From assembly GCA_900542905.1 (NCBI GenBank), contig UQPF01000001.1, positions 1 through 64,000 on the forward strand: DNA of 64,000 nucleotides, in the 5' to 3' direction. Below the pieces are notes generated by a model, which worked only from the letters and a program-made list of their open reading frames with translations, was not told the origin of the DNA and did no database searches. Positions 1 through 8,450 of the stretch are shown here, piece by piece. Within the stretch, counting starts at the first letter, position 1; each line of letters opens with the position of its first letter. The DNA is from an uncultured Collinsella sp. (GTDB lineage: Bacteria; Actinomycetota; Coriobacteriia; Coriobacteriales; Coriobacteriaceae). The position numbers and the translations under genes are program-made.

Positions 1-100
1 CTCCCCGCAGGTGCGGTAAGGGCTACCGCACGGGCCGATACTCAAAGCCCATTGTGGCATCCCGAGCCCGCGGAAAGAAGCTGCGCCGCGGGGGAGGCGA
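1..100. other. Truncated structured segment, possible ncRNA or leader 3' part
   Basis: Several hairpins can be drawn: GTGCGGTA with TACCGCAC around 11-31, GGGC with GCCC around 32-50, and CCCGCGG with CCGCGGG around 67-92. The opening CTCCCC can pair with GGGGGAG near 90-96, so this may be one closed RNA fold. I compared it by eye with RNase P, tmRNA, SRP RNA, 6S RNA and the common riboswitches and found no convincing match. It starts at the window edge, so the 5' part may be missing. No gene is supported between here and 380. Confidence 0.3.
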
Positions 101-195
101 CCCAAATGGCTTTCTCATATCGTCTTGTTTTAATCACCATGATTATTTTGCTTAAAGCAACAACGTTCCCGCTCGATGTAACCACCGAATCAAAA

Positions 196-254
196 CGTGT
201 ACATCAGCCACCAAAATCGACATTTTTCGACATGTTTGGAGGCTGATGTACACG
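196..254. repeat. Long hairpin (element C)
   Basis: Perfect 14-base arms, CGTGTACATCAGCC at 196-209 and its complement at 241-254, enclose a 31-base loop. After one A/A mismatch the stem continues for five more pairs (CCAAA with TTTGG). The loop holds TCGACAT twice. It lies about 125 bases before the first gene. There is no U run, so it is not a plain terminator. The arm-plus-loop design recalls the elements at 8.5 and 30 kb, but I see no shared loop sequence. Confidence 0.6.
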
Positions 255-380
255 AATGCGAAATCCCCGCCGCCTAAAAGCGCCCTCCACATGTCTGGAC
301 TCTCTATGCTTACGCTGGATAGACATCGCCGGAACGGGTATAGTATCGAAAGTTTTGTCGTTAACCAGCGGGGGAGTCCT

Positions 381-1085
381 GTGGGCATCAAAAAGAAGAT
401 CAAAAAGGAGCTTATCGGCACTTCCGATTACCCGTCGAATAAGATCTTTACGATCTCCAATTTCATCACCTTTACGCGCCTGATCCTCACCCTGGTATTT
501 CTGTACCTGTTTGTGACGGATAACAACCGCGTCATCGCCATCGCAATCTACGCCGTTGCCGCCTCCACCGACTGGATGGACGGCCAGATCGCCCGCATGA
601 CTAAGACGGTCTCGTGGCTCGGCAAGGTCATGGATCCCATTTGCGACCGTGCGCTGCTGTTCACCGGCGTACTTGGACTGGTGGTTCGCGGAGAGCTGCC
701 CATCTGGGTCTGCGTGCTCATTATTGGCCGCGACATCTATCTGGGCATCGGCACGCTTATCGTTCGTCATTATCACCGTCGCCCCATCGATGTCGTCTTT
801 CCCGGAAAGATTGCCACTGCGCTGCTCATGACCGGCTTCTCGCTCATGCTGCTCGGGTTCCCCGTTGTTGACGGCCTGCATCTTTTACCTTCAACCCTTA
901 CGGCCTTCCCGGGCCTCAACGGAAGCTCGGTGCCCCTCGGCATCTTCTTTGTGTACGGCGGCGTGATCTTCTCCATGCTCACGGCTGTCATCTATTCCAT
1001 TAAGGGCGGAGCGGCCATTAAACAGGCTCTCGCGCATCCCGAGGACGAGGACATCGACTTTCTGAACCCCGAAATCGAAGACTAA
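381..1085 (+). CDS. CDP-alcohol phosphatidyltransferase family membrane protein
   Basis: This 234-residue protein carries the complete family signature DG-x2-AR-x8-G-x3-D-x3-D (from WMDGQIAR to DPICDRA), which binds Mg2+ and CDP-alcohol. Several hydrophobic segments follow, so it is an inner-membrane enzyme, probably making or exchanging a phospholipid headgroup. A second, more typical pgsA lies at 21335-21973, so this copy may be a cardiolipin synthase or phosphatidylinositol-phosphate synthase type; the exact substrate cannot be read. I chose GTG at 381 because GGGGGAG lies just upstream; the frame stays open back to 246 but has no good ribosome site there. The FHA gene follows after 66 bases. 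Confidence 0.8.
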   Translation: MGIKKKIKKELIGTSDYPSNKIFTISNFITFTRLILTLVFLYLFVTDNNRVIAIAIYAVAASTDWMDGQIARMTKTVSWLGKVMDPICDRALLFTGVLGLVVRGELPIWVCVLIIGRDIYLGIGTLIVRHYHRRPIDVVFPGKIATALLMTGFSLMLLGFPVVDGLHLLPSTLTAFPGLNGSSVPLGIFFVYGGVIFSMLTAVIYSIKGGAAIKQALAHPEDEDIDFLNPEIED

Positions 1086-1151
1086 TTCGTTGGGGTATGA
1101 TTACGTACGGTTCATTATTTGCGGCACGTCCGCGATAAGTTAGGGGTTGTC

Positions 1152-1586
1152 ATGGACAACATGGTTAACAATATGCCTGAGAATGATAAGACTGCTGACG
1201 CTACCTGCGTATTCCGCGTGCCTTCAAGCGATGTCACCGTTCCCGACCTCATGGCTAACGTGCGCATCACCGCCCCCGTTCTGTCCATCGTCAAGGGTCC
1301 GCAGACGGGTGCCGCTTTTGAGCTCGAGGACGACGTGACCACCATCGGCCGCGATCCCGCGAACGGCATCTTCCTCAACGACATGACCGTTTCGCGCAGC
1401 CATGCGCGCATTATTCGCGAGGGCCTCGGCGCTCGCATCGAGGACCTGGGCTCGCTCAATGGCACCTGGGTCGACGGCGCCATCGTCAATGCAGCCCCGC
1501 TGCACGACGGTTCTTCCGTCCAGATCGGTACGTTTACGCTCATCTACCACGAGAGCACGCCGGAGCGCATCGAAACCGGTGAGTAG
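1152..1586 (+). CDS. FHA-domain protein, GarA/OdhI-like
   Basis: This 144-residue protein has an N-terminal tail and one FHA domain (about 45-138) with the phosphopeptide-binding pattern GRDPANGIF, SRSHARI and SLNGTWV. The tail contains DATCVFRV at about 16-23, which lines up with the ETTSVF segment of mycobacterial GarA and corynebacterial OdhI, keeping a threonine at residue 18 where those proteins are phosphorylated. In those relatives the tail folds onto its own FHA domain and switches control of 2-oxoglutarate metabolism. The MerR gene follows after three bases, as in the Rv1827-Rv1828 pair. ATG 1152 is preceded by AGGGG. The function here is inferred from the family and order. Confidence 0.85.
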   Translation: MDNMVNNMPENDKTADATCVFRVPSSDVTVPDLMANVRITAPVLSIVKGPQTGAAFELEDDVTTIGRDPANGIFLNDMTVSRSHARIIREGLGARIEDLGSLNGTWVDGAIVNAAPLHDGSSVQIGTFTLIYHESTPERIETGE

Positions 1587-1589
1587 GGC

Positions 1590-2468
1590 ATGGCCGAACG
1601 CAACTATCTGAGTATCGGCCAAGTCGTCAACCTACTTCGAGGCGCATACCCCGATCTTTCGAACTCAAAAATTAGATTTCTAGAGGATGAGGGGCTCATT
1701 ACCCCTCATCGTACGCCAAAGGGATACCGTCAGTACTCCAAGGAGGACGTTGATCGCCTGGAGGTCATTCTGCATTTGCAGAAGACTCGCTACATGCCGC
1801 TCAACGTGATTAAGCAGCGCTTGGAAAACGCCACGGACCTGTCAACGCTCGCCTACGAGGTGGGCTTGCTGTCCGATGTTCCGCTCAAGACGGAGCCCAA
1901 GGAGACTAAGCAAAAGCTGCATCCCATCGAGACCATTCCCGATATGCTGGGCGTCGAGATTTCGTTTATCCGCTCGCTCGCCGAGAACGACCTTATCCGC
2001 ATTATCAAGAGTCCGCAGAATCGTGAGCTCGTCGATGGTCGCGATTTTCCGATCATCCGCTACTGCTCAGAGCTGTCGCGCTTCCATATCGAGCCGCGCA
2101 ACCTGCGTCAATACGTGTCTTCCGCCAACCGCGAGTCCTCGATGTTTGAGCAGGTGCTCGTGAGCATGCTCGGAATGGATACCTCCGATGACGAGCGCGA
2201 CGCCAAGCTCGAGCGTGCGTTTAAGAAGCTTCACGACCTGACGGAAGGTGTGCACACTGCGTTGCTCAAGAACCGCGTTTTTGAGTCGCTCAACGCCGTG
2301 GTCGAGGACGCCGACATCGATGCACTTGATGAGGAAATCACACGCTCCGAGTCCACCAAGGCCAAAAACGAAGAAACTGCCGCGCCTGCTTCGCACGAGG
2401 ATTCTCTCGTAAAGCCGCTCAAGGTCGTCGCCCCTTCGCACTCCGGCACCGTCACCGCGGGCAAATAA
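1590..2468 (+). CDS. MerR-family regulator, FtsR (Rv1828)-like
   Basis: This 292-residue protein opens with a MerR winged helix: YLSIGQVVNLL, then KIRFLEDEGLI and GYRQYSKEDV. Unlike classical MerR sensors it has a long C-terminal region with no metal-binding cysteines. Size, domain layout and position just after an FHA gene match Rv1828/FtsR, an activator of cell-division genes in Corynebacterium and Mycobacterium. The last 40 or so residues are low complexity (Ser, Glu, Ala). It probably shares a transcript with the FHA gene. Its target in this organism is unknown. Confidence 0.8.
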   Translation: MAERNYLSIGQVVNLLRGAYPDLSNSKIRFLEDEGLITPHRTPKGYRQYSKEDVDRLEVILHLQKTRYMPLNVIKQRLENATDLSTLAYEVGLLSDVPLKTEPKETKQKLHPIETIPDMLGVEISFIRSLAENDLIRIIKSPQNRELVDGRDFPIIRYCSELSRFHIEPRNLRQYVSSANRESSMFEQVLVSMLGMDTSDDERDAKLERAFKKLHDLTEGVHTALLKNRVFESLNAVVEDADIDALDEEITRSESTKAKNEETAAPASHEDSLVKPLKVVAPSHSGTVTAGK

Positions 2469-2508
2469 CCGCTGCTGATATTTCGGCAACTCATTGAAAG
2501 GTCATGCA

Positions 2509-3039
2509 ATGTACGACTTCGAATCTCAAATCGTCGACATCCCCGACTATCCCGAGCCCGGAGTCGTCTTTAAAGACATCACGCCGCTCTTTGGCAATCC
2601 CGAGGCGCTCAAAGCCATGACCGATGCCCTCGCCGAGCACTTTGCCGGCATGGGGATCACCAAGGTCGTGGGTCCCGAGGCTCGCGGCTTTATGGTTGGC
2701 GTACCGGTGGCTGTAGCCCTTGGCGCCGGCTTTGTTCCCGCACGTAAACCGGGCAAGCTGCCGCGCGAGACCGTAAGCCAGAGCTACGAGCTCGAGTACG
2801 GCACCGATTCAATTGAGATCCATGCCGACGCTATCAGCTCTAAAGATACCGTGTTGATTCTGGACGACTTGGTCGCGACGGGCGGAACCGTCGAGGCAAC
2901 AGGTAAACTGGTGCGAGATATGGGCGCAAAGCTTATCGGTTACGGTTGTATACTTGAGCTTGCGTTTCTCAACCCGCGCGAGAAGCTCACGCCGTCTGAT
3001 GACGATGTGGAGCTCTTTAGCCTGGTGACGGTAGGCTAG
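2509..3039 (+). CDS. apt: Adenine phosphoribosyltransferase
   Basis: This 176-residue enzyme converts adenine and PRPP to AMP and pyrophosphate in purine salvage. The PRPP-binding loop VLILDDLVATGGT is at about 116-128, and the Apt-type regions FKDITPLF and GPEARGF are present. ATG 2509 was chosen over an upstream TTG because GAAAGG lies 6-10 bases before it. Length is normal for Apt. It lies 40 bases after the MerR gene and 32 before the peptidoglycan hydrolase. Confidence 0.95.
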   Translation: MYDFESQIVDIPDYPEPGVVFKDITPLFGNPEALKAMTDALAEHFAGMGITKVVGPEARGFMVGVPVAVALGAGFVPARKPGKLPRETVSQSYELEYGTDSIEIHADAISSKDTVLILDDLVATGGTVEATGKLVRDMGAKLIGYGCILELAFLNPREKLTPSDDDVELFSLVTVG

Positions 3040-3071
3040 CCGTTACCCTTAGTTACTGGAAAGGAAGCTAC

Positions 3072-4184
3072 ATGCGCACAGCAAACACGCACAAAAACAT
3101 GGCACGCTGCGCTGCTACGGCAACCCTCGCTTGTGTTTTGGGCTTGGGCCTCGCGGCTCCTGCCTACGCCGATACCGCATCCGACCTTGCCGCTGCTCGT
3201 ACGAAACTCGAGCAGATCGGCACCCAAACCCAGCAGATTTACGATGAGCTTGCCACGCAGACGCAGGCGCTCGATCAGACTGCCGGCGAGATCACGCAAA
3301 AGCAGCAGGAGATCGCCGATGGTCAGGCCAAGCTCTCGACCTATGTCGCCGGCGAGTACAAAACCGGCGGTCTGAGCCTGCTTCAGGTTTTGACGGGTGT
3401 CGATGATCTGAGCGATATGCTCAACCGTCTGTTCTACTACGGCAAAGTTTCCGATAAGCAAGCTCAGACCATTCAAGAGGTCAAGGAGCTTAAGCAGCAG
3501 CTCACCGATAAGCAGGCCGAGCAGGAGAAGAACGTCGCCACCACGCAAAAGAAGGTCGACGAGCTTAATGCCCAGCAGGCTGAAGCCCAGAACGTCGTAA
3601 ACTCCCTGGATTCGCAGCTGCAGGCCGAGCTCGCTGCCGAGGCCGAGGCCAACGCTGCGCTGCAGGCTGGCATTAATGCTAGCACCGCCGAAAAGGCCAC
3701 GGTGAGCAACGACACCGCCGGTACGACCGAGAACACCAACAATGGCGGCCAGACCAACAATAACAACAACCAGGGCGGCAACACGCCGGCTCCCGCACCG
3801 CAGCCTGCCCCCACGCCCGCTCCGGCTCCCACGCCTTCAGCACCGAGTCAGTCTGTTGATGGTGGCTCCGTTGTTTCGCGCGCCTACAGCAAGCTCGGCT
3901 ATGCGTATTCTTGGGGCGGCATTGGACCGAACAGCTTTGACTGCTCCGGTTTTGTAAGCTATTGCCTCACGGGACGCTACTGCCGTCTGGGCACCACGGT
4001 CGACTTCATGGGTTGGACCCGTGTGTCCGATCCGCAACCCGGCGATGTTGTGGTTAACTCCTACCATACCGGCATTTATATCGGTAATGGTCAGATGATC
4101 CATGCTTCCGACTACAAAACGGGCGTCATCATCAGCTCCGTTGCCGCCGGCATGAACAACAATTACATTTTCGTGCGCTACTAA
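3072..4184 (+). CDS. Secreted NlpC/P60 peptidoglycan hydrolase with coiled coil
   Basis: This 370-residue protein has a signal peptide (hydrophobic stretch ending AYADT near residue 34), a long Gln/Ala-rich coiled coil (about 35-205), an Asn/Gly and Pro/Ala linker (about 210-260) and a C-terminal NlpC/P60 domain. Cys291 (FDCSGFV) and His332 (SYHTGIYIG) are the expected catalytic pair, cutting D-glutamyl to diamino-acid bonds in cell-wall peptides. The layout matches RipA/CwlO-type hydrolases, where the coiled coil restrains the enzyme or links it to an activator such as FtsEX. GGAAAGGAAG precedes the start. A terminator follows. Confidence 0.88.
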   Translation: MRTANTHKNMARCAATATLACVLGLGLAAPAYADTASDLAAARTKLEQIGTQTQQIYDELATQTQALDQTAGEITQKQQEIADGQAKLSTYVAGEYKTGGLSLLQVLTGVDDLSDMLNRLFYYGKVSDKQAQTIQEVKELKQQLTDKQAEQEKNVATTQKKVDELNAQQAEAQNVVNSLDSQLQAELAAEAEANAALQAGINASTAEKATVSNDTAGTTENTNNGGQTNNNNNQGGNTPAPAPQPAPTPAPAPTPSAPSQSVDGGSVVSRAYSKLGYAYSWGGIGPNSFDCSGFVSYCLTGRYCRLGTTVDFMGWTRVSDPQPGDVVVNSYHTGIYIGNGQMIHASDYKTGVIISSVAAGMNNNYIFVRY

Positions 4185-4208
4185 TTTATTACTGCAGCGA
4201 ACGAACGT

Positions 4209-4248
4209 GGGCCTCGCGATCTTGAGTCACGAGGCCCATTCTTTTTTC
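4209..4248 (+). terminator. Terminator after the NlpC/P60 gene
   Basis: GGGCCTCG at 4209-4216 pairs with CGAGGCCC at 4230-4237, followed by a T-rich run (ATTCTTTTTT). Confidence 0.85.
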
Positions 4249-4272
4249 CCTACCGTTTGCCATAAAATCAGA

Positions 4273-4305
4273 ACGGCTATCTAGTATTCAAAACTAGATA
4301 GCCGT
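4273..4305. promoter_or_regulatory. Perfect palindrome before degV-family gene, candidate operator
   Basis: Arms of 13 bases (ACGGCTATCTAGT and its complement) enclose a 7-base spacer. No T run follows, and it lies about 57 bases before the DegV start, so an operator is more likely than a terminator. The twelve bases CAAAACTAGATA at 4289-4300 recur in inverted orientation before the DUF1836 regulator at 5951-5962. Confidence 0.55.
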
Positions 4306-4361
4306 CCAATCAATCAAAAAGATGGCTATAATTGTTGGGGAACAACTAGAAAGGACCCTCA

Positions 4362-5228
4362 ATGAGCTGGGCACTTATCTCAGATTCGAGCTGCAATCTT
4401 CGCGATTGGCAACCGACTGCACCCCGTACCACCTTTGCATTCGCTCCTCTCAAAATTCGAGTAGGGGAGCGCGAATTTGTCGACGACCTTTTGCTCGATG
4501 TTCACGAGCTTAATGTTGCCATTCAGTCGGAAGCCAGCGCATCATCGAGCGCCTGCCCAAGCGTGGGGGAGTGGGCTGAGCTCTTTAAGCTCGCCGACAA
4601 GACGATCTGCATGCCAATCTCGGAGGGTGTCTCTGGAAGCTATAACGCTGCCGCTACGGCACGCGATATGGTACTTGCCGAGGAGCCCAATCGTCAGATT
4701 CACCTGGTCAATTCGCGGGCAGCAGGCGGCAAGATGGATCTGATCTTCTTGCTGTTTGATCGTTATCTTGCAAGTAACCCGGACGTTTCCTTTGAGGACG
4801 CCTGCGCTTACTTCGACAGTCTCGAGCAAAACAGCAAGATTCTCTTTAGCCTGTGTAATTACGAGAACCTTGCAAAGGCAGGACGCATTCCTAAGGCAGC
4901 CGGCGTCATTGCCAACAAGCTCAATATTCGCATTTTGGGCACGGCGAGCGAGGCCGGTAAAATCGAGCTCGTCGGGCACACGCGTGGCGAAAAGAAGATG
5001 CTCAACAAGATCATCGACACCATGGAAGCCGAAGGTTTTACGGGCGGCGAGGTCGTTATCGACCATGTCGAGAATGAGGCAGGCGCCCAAGCACTTGCCA
5101 GCCGAATTGTGGAGCGCTGGCCAGGCTCCAAGACTATCATCATGCCCTGTAACGGGCTAGATTCATACTATGCCGAAATGTATGGGCTCATTATCGGCTA
5201 CGGCATGGGCGTGGCTTCGGGCCAATAA
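4362..5228 (+). CDS. DegV family (fatty-acid-binding) protein
   Basis: This 288-residue protein has the DegV layout: an N-terminal ISDSSCNL motif, PISEGVSGSYNAA in the ligand cleft, and a C-terminal domain with VIDHVENE and GYGMGV near the end. DegV/FakB proteins bind fatty acids; in Firmicutes FakB presents them to the kinase FakA for phospholipid synthesis. No fakA gene is in this window, so a role in fatty-acid uptake is only inferred. ATG 4362 has GAAAGGA at the right distance. It sits alone between a palindrome and a bidirectional terminator. Confidence 0.85.
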   Translation: MSWALISDSSCNLRDWQPTAPRTTFAFAPLKIRVGEREFVDDLLLDVHELNVAIQSEASASSSACPSVGEWAELFKLADKTICMPISEGVSGSYNAAATARDMVLAEEPNRQIHLVNSRAAGGKMDLIFLLFDRYLASNPDVSFEDACAYFDSLEQNSKILFSLCNYENLAKAGRIPKAAGVIANKLNIRILGTASEAGKIELVGHTRGEKKMLNKIIDTMEAEGFTGGEVVIDHVENEAGAQALASRIVERWPGSKTIIMPCNGLDSYYAEMYGLIIGYGMGVASGQ

Positions 5229-5249
5229 CGTCCAACCAAGCAAAAATAC

Positions 5250-5292
5250 GGGCGGGACAAAGTGGCAGATAGCCCTTTGTTCCGCCCGTTTT
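5250..5292. terminator. Bidirectional terminator between degV-family and DUF1836 genes
   Basis: GGGCGGGACAAAG (5250-5262) pairs with CTTTGTTCCGCCC (5275-5287) with one G-T pair. T runs lie on both sides (GTTTTA rightward, GTATTTTTG leftward), fitting the converging genes. Confidence 0.85.
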
Positions 5293-5301
5293 ATACGTCG
5301 G

Positions 5302-5913
5302 CTAGCTATTAAACCCATTAAACTTTAGATAGCTCATCAGGTACGCTTTCGAAACGAAGGATGAAACCGCACTGCGCACAAGCAGCGACTCACGCGTTAC
5401 CTGATGCGCCGTATCGGGAACCGGCGCCTGCTCGACGGAAAACGCCGAACGAATCGATGCCTCGAGCTGATCGACCACATAATCGAAGGCCGTCGGGGCA
5501 TCGTAGCTCAAACGCTGAATGTTAAAGAGTGCCTGCACCGCAGCAATAGGTAGCACCTGCTTAAAGATGCAGATAGCGATCAGGCGGGCAATTTGCTCGC
5601 GGCCATATTGCTTTTTGACCGGAGCAGGCACCAGGCCAACCTTTACGTAGTTATTGATCATCGATGGCGTAATGATAGGTTGCTCAACGCAAATGGACAG
5701 CGGCTCCATCCACAGCGCAACATACTCAATGACCTGGTCGCGGTAGAGCGTCACATTGGGCAACTGGTCATAGCGCGGCAGACTCAACGTATTGAGTTTG
5801 CGAACGATATCGGACTGAATAAATGCATCGGGCAGCACAGTGGGCTGAATATCCTCAGGCTTAATGCTGACCGATGTATCGGACATCGGGATAACGCGTT
5901 TGGCGTGGTTCAT
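5302..5913 (-). CDS. DUF1836 putative transcriptional regulator
   Basis: This 203-residue protein contains a MerR-like winged helix typical of DUF1836: TPSMINNYVKVGLVPAPVKK at about 116-135 followed by YGREQIARLI. A helical C-terminal half may bind a ligand or dimerise. It faces the DegV gene across a shared terminator, and both promoters carry the same 12-base sequence, so it may control itself and the DegV gene. ATG 5913 is preceded by GGAGG with six bases between. Confidence 0.75.
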   Translation of the reverse strand: MNHAKRVIPMSDTSVSIKPEDIQPTVLPDAFIQSDIVRKLNTLSLPRYDQLPNVTLYRDQVIEYVALWMEPLSICVEQPIITPSMINNYVKVGLVPAPVKKQYGREQIARLIAICIFKQVLPIAAVQALFNIQRLSYDAPTAFDYVVDQLEASIRSAFSVEQAPVPDTAHQVTRESLLVRSAVSSFVSKAYLMSYLKFNGFNS

Positions 5914-5950
5914 AAGGATCCTCCGTTCATTTATATATTGTATTCTACGT

Positions 5951-5962
5951 TATCTAGTTTTG
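5951..5962 (-). promoter_or_regulatory. Half-site matching the degV-family palindrome
   Basis: Reading leftward, CAAAACTAGATA repeats exactly twelve bases of the palindrome at 4289-4300. It lies about 38 bases before the DUF1836 start codon, where a promoter would be. Only one arm is conserved here. Confidence 0.4.
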
Positions 5963-5984
5963 CATACCACATAGTCGCCAAGTA

Positions 5985-6026
5985 AAAGTGGTTGGACAGC
6001 ACATTGATACACCGTCCAACCACTTT
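5985..6026 (-). terminator. trxB: Terminator after trxB
   Basis: AAAGTGGTTGGAC at 5985-5997 pairs perfectly with GTCCAACCACTTT at 6014-6026; a T-rich run follows in the leftward direction. Confidence 0.85.
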
Positions 6027-6069
6027 GTTAAAAGATAACAACCTTACATAAGATATATTATCGTACTTA

Positions 6070-7005
6070 TCAGCGGAGAAACGCGTATGCGCTCGTTGCT
6101 GCTATGGCTCCGTCAGAAACGGCGGTCACAACCTGACGTAAGCGCTTGGAACGGATATCGCCAGCAGCAAATAGACCTGGCGTGCGGGTCGCCATGGATT
6201 CATCAGTCAGAATGCCGCCATCAGGCGCCAGATCGACAAGATGCTCAACAAGCTCGGTATGGGGTTGCGTCCCGGTAAAGACAAAGATGCCAAACGAGCC
6301 AGGCTCAAAGGTCTCAGCATGCGTCTTACCGCTTGCATTGTCCTTGAACGTAATTGTCGTGGGCATCGCTTCACCAGAAAGCTCAACAATACTAGTTTGG
6401 TACCTAACTGTAATATTGTCCTTTTTGAGTACTTTCTGAACAACACCATCAGGCGCACGGAACTGGTCGCGGCGCAGCACGATGGTCACACTGCTGGCAA
6501 TGTCTGACAGGAACAGTGCCTCTTCGCATGCCGAATTGCCACCACCGATTACAAAGACCTGTTTGCCGCGGAAGAACATGCCGTCACATGTTGCGCAATA
6601 TGAAACGCCACGACCGCGATAGGTATCCTCGCCAGCGAAACCTGCCGGACGCGGCGTGGCACCCATGCAAGCGATAACGCTCGAGGCAAGCGTATCGCCC
6701 ATATCGTGATGCACCGTAAACAGCGCTGCATCGGCATCGTAATCGATACCCGTAACCATGCTCCATGTAACCTGCGCTCCCAGCCCCTCTGCATGTTGCT
6801 GAAAACGCTCGCCGAGTTCGGCGCCACTCAAGAGCGGAATGCCCGGATAGTTCTCGACCTCATTGGTCGTGGCGATCTGTCCACCCGACATGCCCTGCTC
6901 AATCACGGTCGTCGTCAGGTTGGCACGTGCAGCGTAAATGGCGGCAGCATAGCCCGCGGGGCCTCCACCGATAATCGCAACATCAATCGGCTGATCGGTA
7001 GTCAT
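6070..7005 (-). CDS. trxB: Thioredoxin-disulfide reductase
   Basis: This 311-residue flavoenzyme passes electrons from NADPH to thioredoxin. FAD motif GGGPAGYAAA is at 13-22, redox-active CATC at 137-140, a second nucleotide site GGGNSA near 153-158 with LRRDQFR (NADPH-type arginines), and a C-terminal FAGDI/FAAGDI-type FAD motif. ATG 7005 was chosen because GAGAGGA lies just upstream; the frame remains open 75 bases further without a good site. It is divergent from the glycosyltransferase gene. Confidence 0.95.
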   Translation of the reverse strand: MTTDQPIDVAIIGGGPAGYAAAIYAARANLTTTVIEQGMSGGQIATTNEVENYPGIPLLSGAELGERFQQHAEGLGAQVTWSMVTGIDYDADAALFTVHHDMGDTLASSVIACMGATPRPAGFAGEDTYRGRGVSYCATCDGMFFRGKQVFVIGGGNSACEEALFLSDIASSVTIVLRRDQFRAPDGVVQKVLKKDNITVRYQTSIVELSGEAMPTTITFKDNASGKTHAETFEPGSFGIFVFTGTQPHTELVEHLVDLAPDGGILTDESMATRTPGLFAAGDIRSKRLRQVVTAVSDGAIAATSAYAFLR

Positions 7006-7122
7006 GAAGAATCCTCTCGTCGAAACGTTGTCGTTCTTTGCGCTCATACCCAAATTTACGTGAACATGACACTCATGCACTACAATGATAAATCGCGTAA
7101 CAAAGCTGAAGGGGAGTTATCG

Positions 7123-8424
7123 ATGGATCAAACGCAGACGAGCAATAGCGCTCCCCTGCCCATGCAAGCCACTCCCCAACCGGAGCAAATGACCGTTTTA
7201 CCTGCACAAAAACCCCTGGTAACCATTGTGCACGCATCAGTTGGATCGGGCCACAAAGCCGCCGCCAACGCGATTGCACAAGCATTTGACCTTATCCGCG
7301 GCACCAAGGGAATCCCTGAGGATGTTGAGATCGAAGTCCTGGATATCCTCGAATTTGGACGCATTAGGTTCGATGGTAATAAAACAGCAGCTTCGTTTAC
7401 CGGCGCCACGCGTCCCATATATGACCTAACCTGGCGATACACGTTTACGGGACATCTGCTCTGGGGCGGAGGCACGGCATGGTCACGTATTATGTTCCCT
7501 GCCTTCAACGAATATGTCCGCACCCGCAGGCCCATAGCCGTGGTCGCAACACACATCACGGCGGCCAACGTCGCTGTGGGTGCCCGCGTCATCACGGGTA
7601 TCGATTATCCCGTCATCTGCGTCCCGACCGACTACGAAGTCGAAGGCTTTTGGCCCCACAAGGACACCGATCTGTTCTGCGTAGCCAACGAATTTATGGC
7701 CGAGACACTTCGCCCCCGTAAAGTTCCCGAGACCAAAATCCGCATTACAGGCATCCCCATTCGCGCCGGGTTTGATACGGACTACAATCGCGAGGAAGAA
7801 CTCGAGAAGTTCAATCTCCCCGCTGACAAGACCGTTGTGTTGGTGATGGCCGGTGCCAGTTTGCCTCAACCGTACGTTCGCTTTCGCGCGGAGATGGACC
7901 GCACACTCCCCTTCCTGCGCAGCTTCGAGGACATGCACTTTGTCTTTTTGCCGGGCAAGGATGAGGAATACGCCACCCGCCTCAAGACGCTCTTCGACGC
8001 CATGAAGCTCGAAAACGTCACGGTTCTGGACTACGTGGACGATATGGCAGCCCTCATGCACGGCTGCGACCTGGCAATCCTCAAATCGGGCGGACTCACG
8101 GTCACCGAGTGCCTATGCGCACATCTGCCGATGATCCTGCTGGGCAAATCATACGGTCAGGAAAAGGCCAACACCACGATGCTTACCGGCATGGGCGCCA
8201 GCATGCACGTCACCACCGCACGCGAGCTCATCGTGACGCTTCGTCACCTGCACGACCACCCTGAGTCGCTCAAAGCGCTACTCATCAACGGCGAAGTACT
8301 ACGCCGCCCCCACGCAGCCGAGGACATCGCCATCGCAACCATGGAGCTAGTAGGCAAACCCCAAAAGCGCAAACGAGCCTTCTGCCGCTTCTACTGGGGC
8401 GGAAAGCCCGCGCATATCCGCTAG
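7123..8424 (+). CDS. GT28-type glycosyltransferase (MGDG synthase/UgtP/MurG-like)
   Basis: This 433-residue protein starts with a short disordered tail, then the glycolipid-synthase fold: HASVGSGHKAAANAI at about 38-52 (acceptor side) and LKSGGLTVTECL at about 326-337 (UDP-sugar side). These are hallmarks of processive diacylglycerol glucosyltransferases and MGDG synthases. It probably adds sugars to diacylglycerol at the inner face of the membrane; the sugar and number of additions are not readable. ATG 7123 has GGGGAG upstream. It is followed by a 438-base gap with repeated hairpins. Confidence 0.82.
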   Translation: MDQTQTSNSAPLPMQATPQPEQMTVLPAQKPLVTIVHASVGSGHKAAANAIAQAFDLIRGTKGIPEDVEIEVLDILEFGRIRFDGNKTAASFTGATRPIYDLTWRYTFTGHLLWGGGTAWSRIMFPAFNEYVRTRRPIAVVATHITAANVAVGARVITGIDYPVICVPTDYEVEGFWPHKDTDLFCVANEFMAETLRPRKVPETKIRITGIPIRAGFDTDYNREEELEKFNLPADKTVVLVMAGASLPQPYVRFRAEMDRTLPFLRSFEDMHFVFLPGKDEEYATRLKTLFDAMKLENVTVLDYVDDMAALMHGCDLAILKSGGLTVTECLCAHLPMILLGKSYGQEKANTTMLTGMGASMHVTTARELIVTLRHLHDHPESLKALLINGEVLRRPHAAEDIAIATMELVGKPQKRKRAFCRFYWGGKPAHIR

Positions 8425-8450
8425 TCGAATGTCCGCCGCTCTGCCGGAGC

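Noticed and set aside
1..100. RNase P, tmRNA or SRP RNA
   Set aside because: GGTGCGGTAAG resembles part of RNase P RNA, but the following conserved segments and the 3' end are missing.
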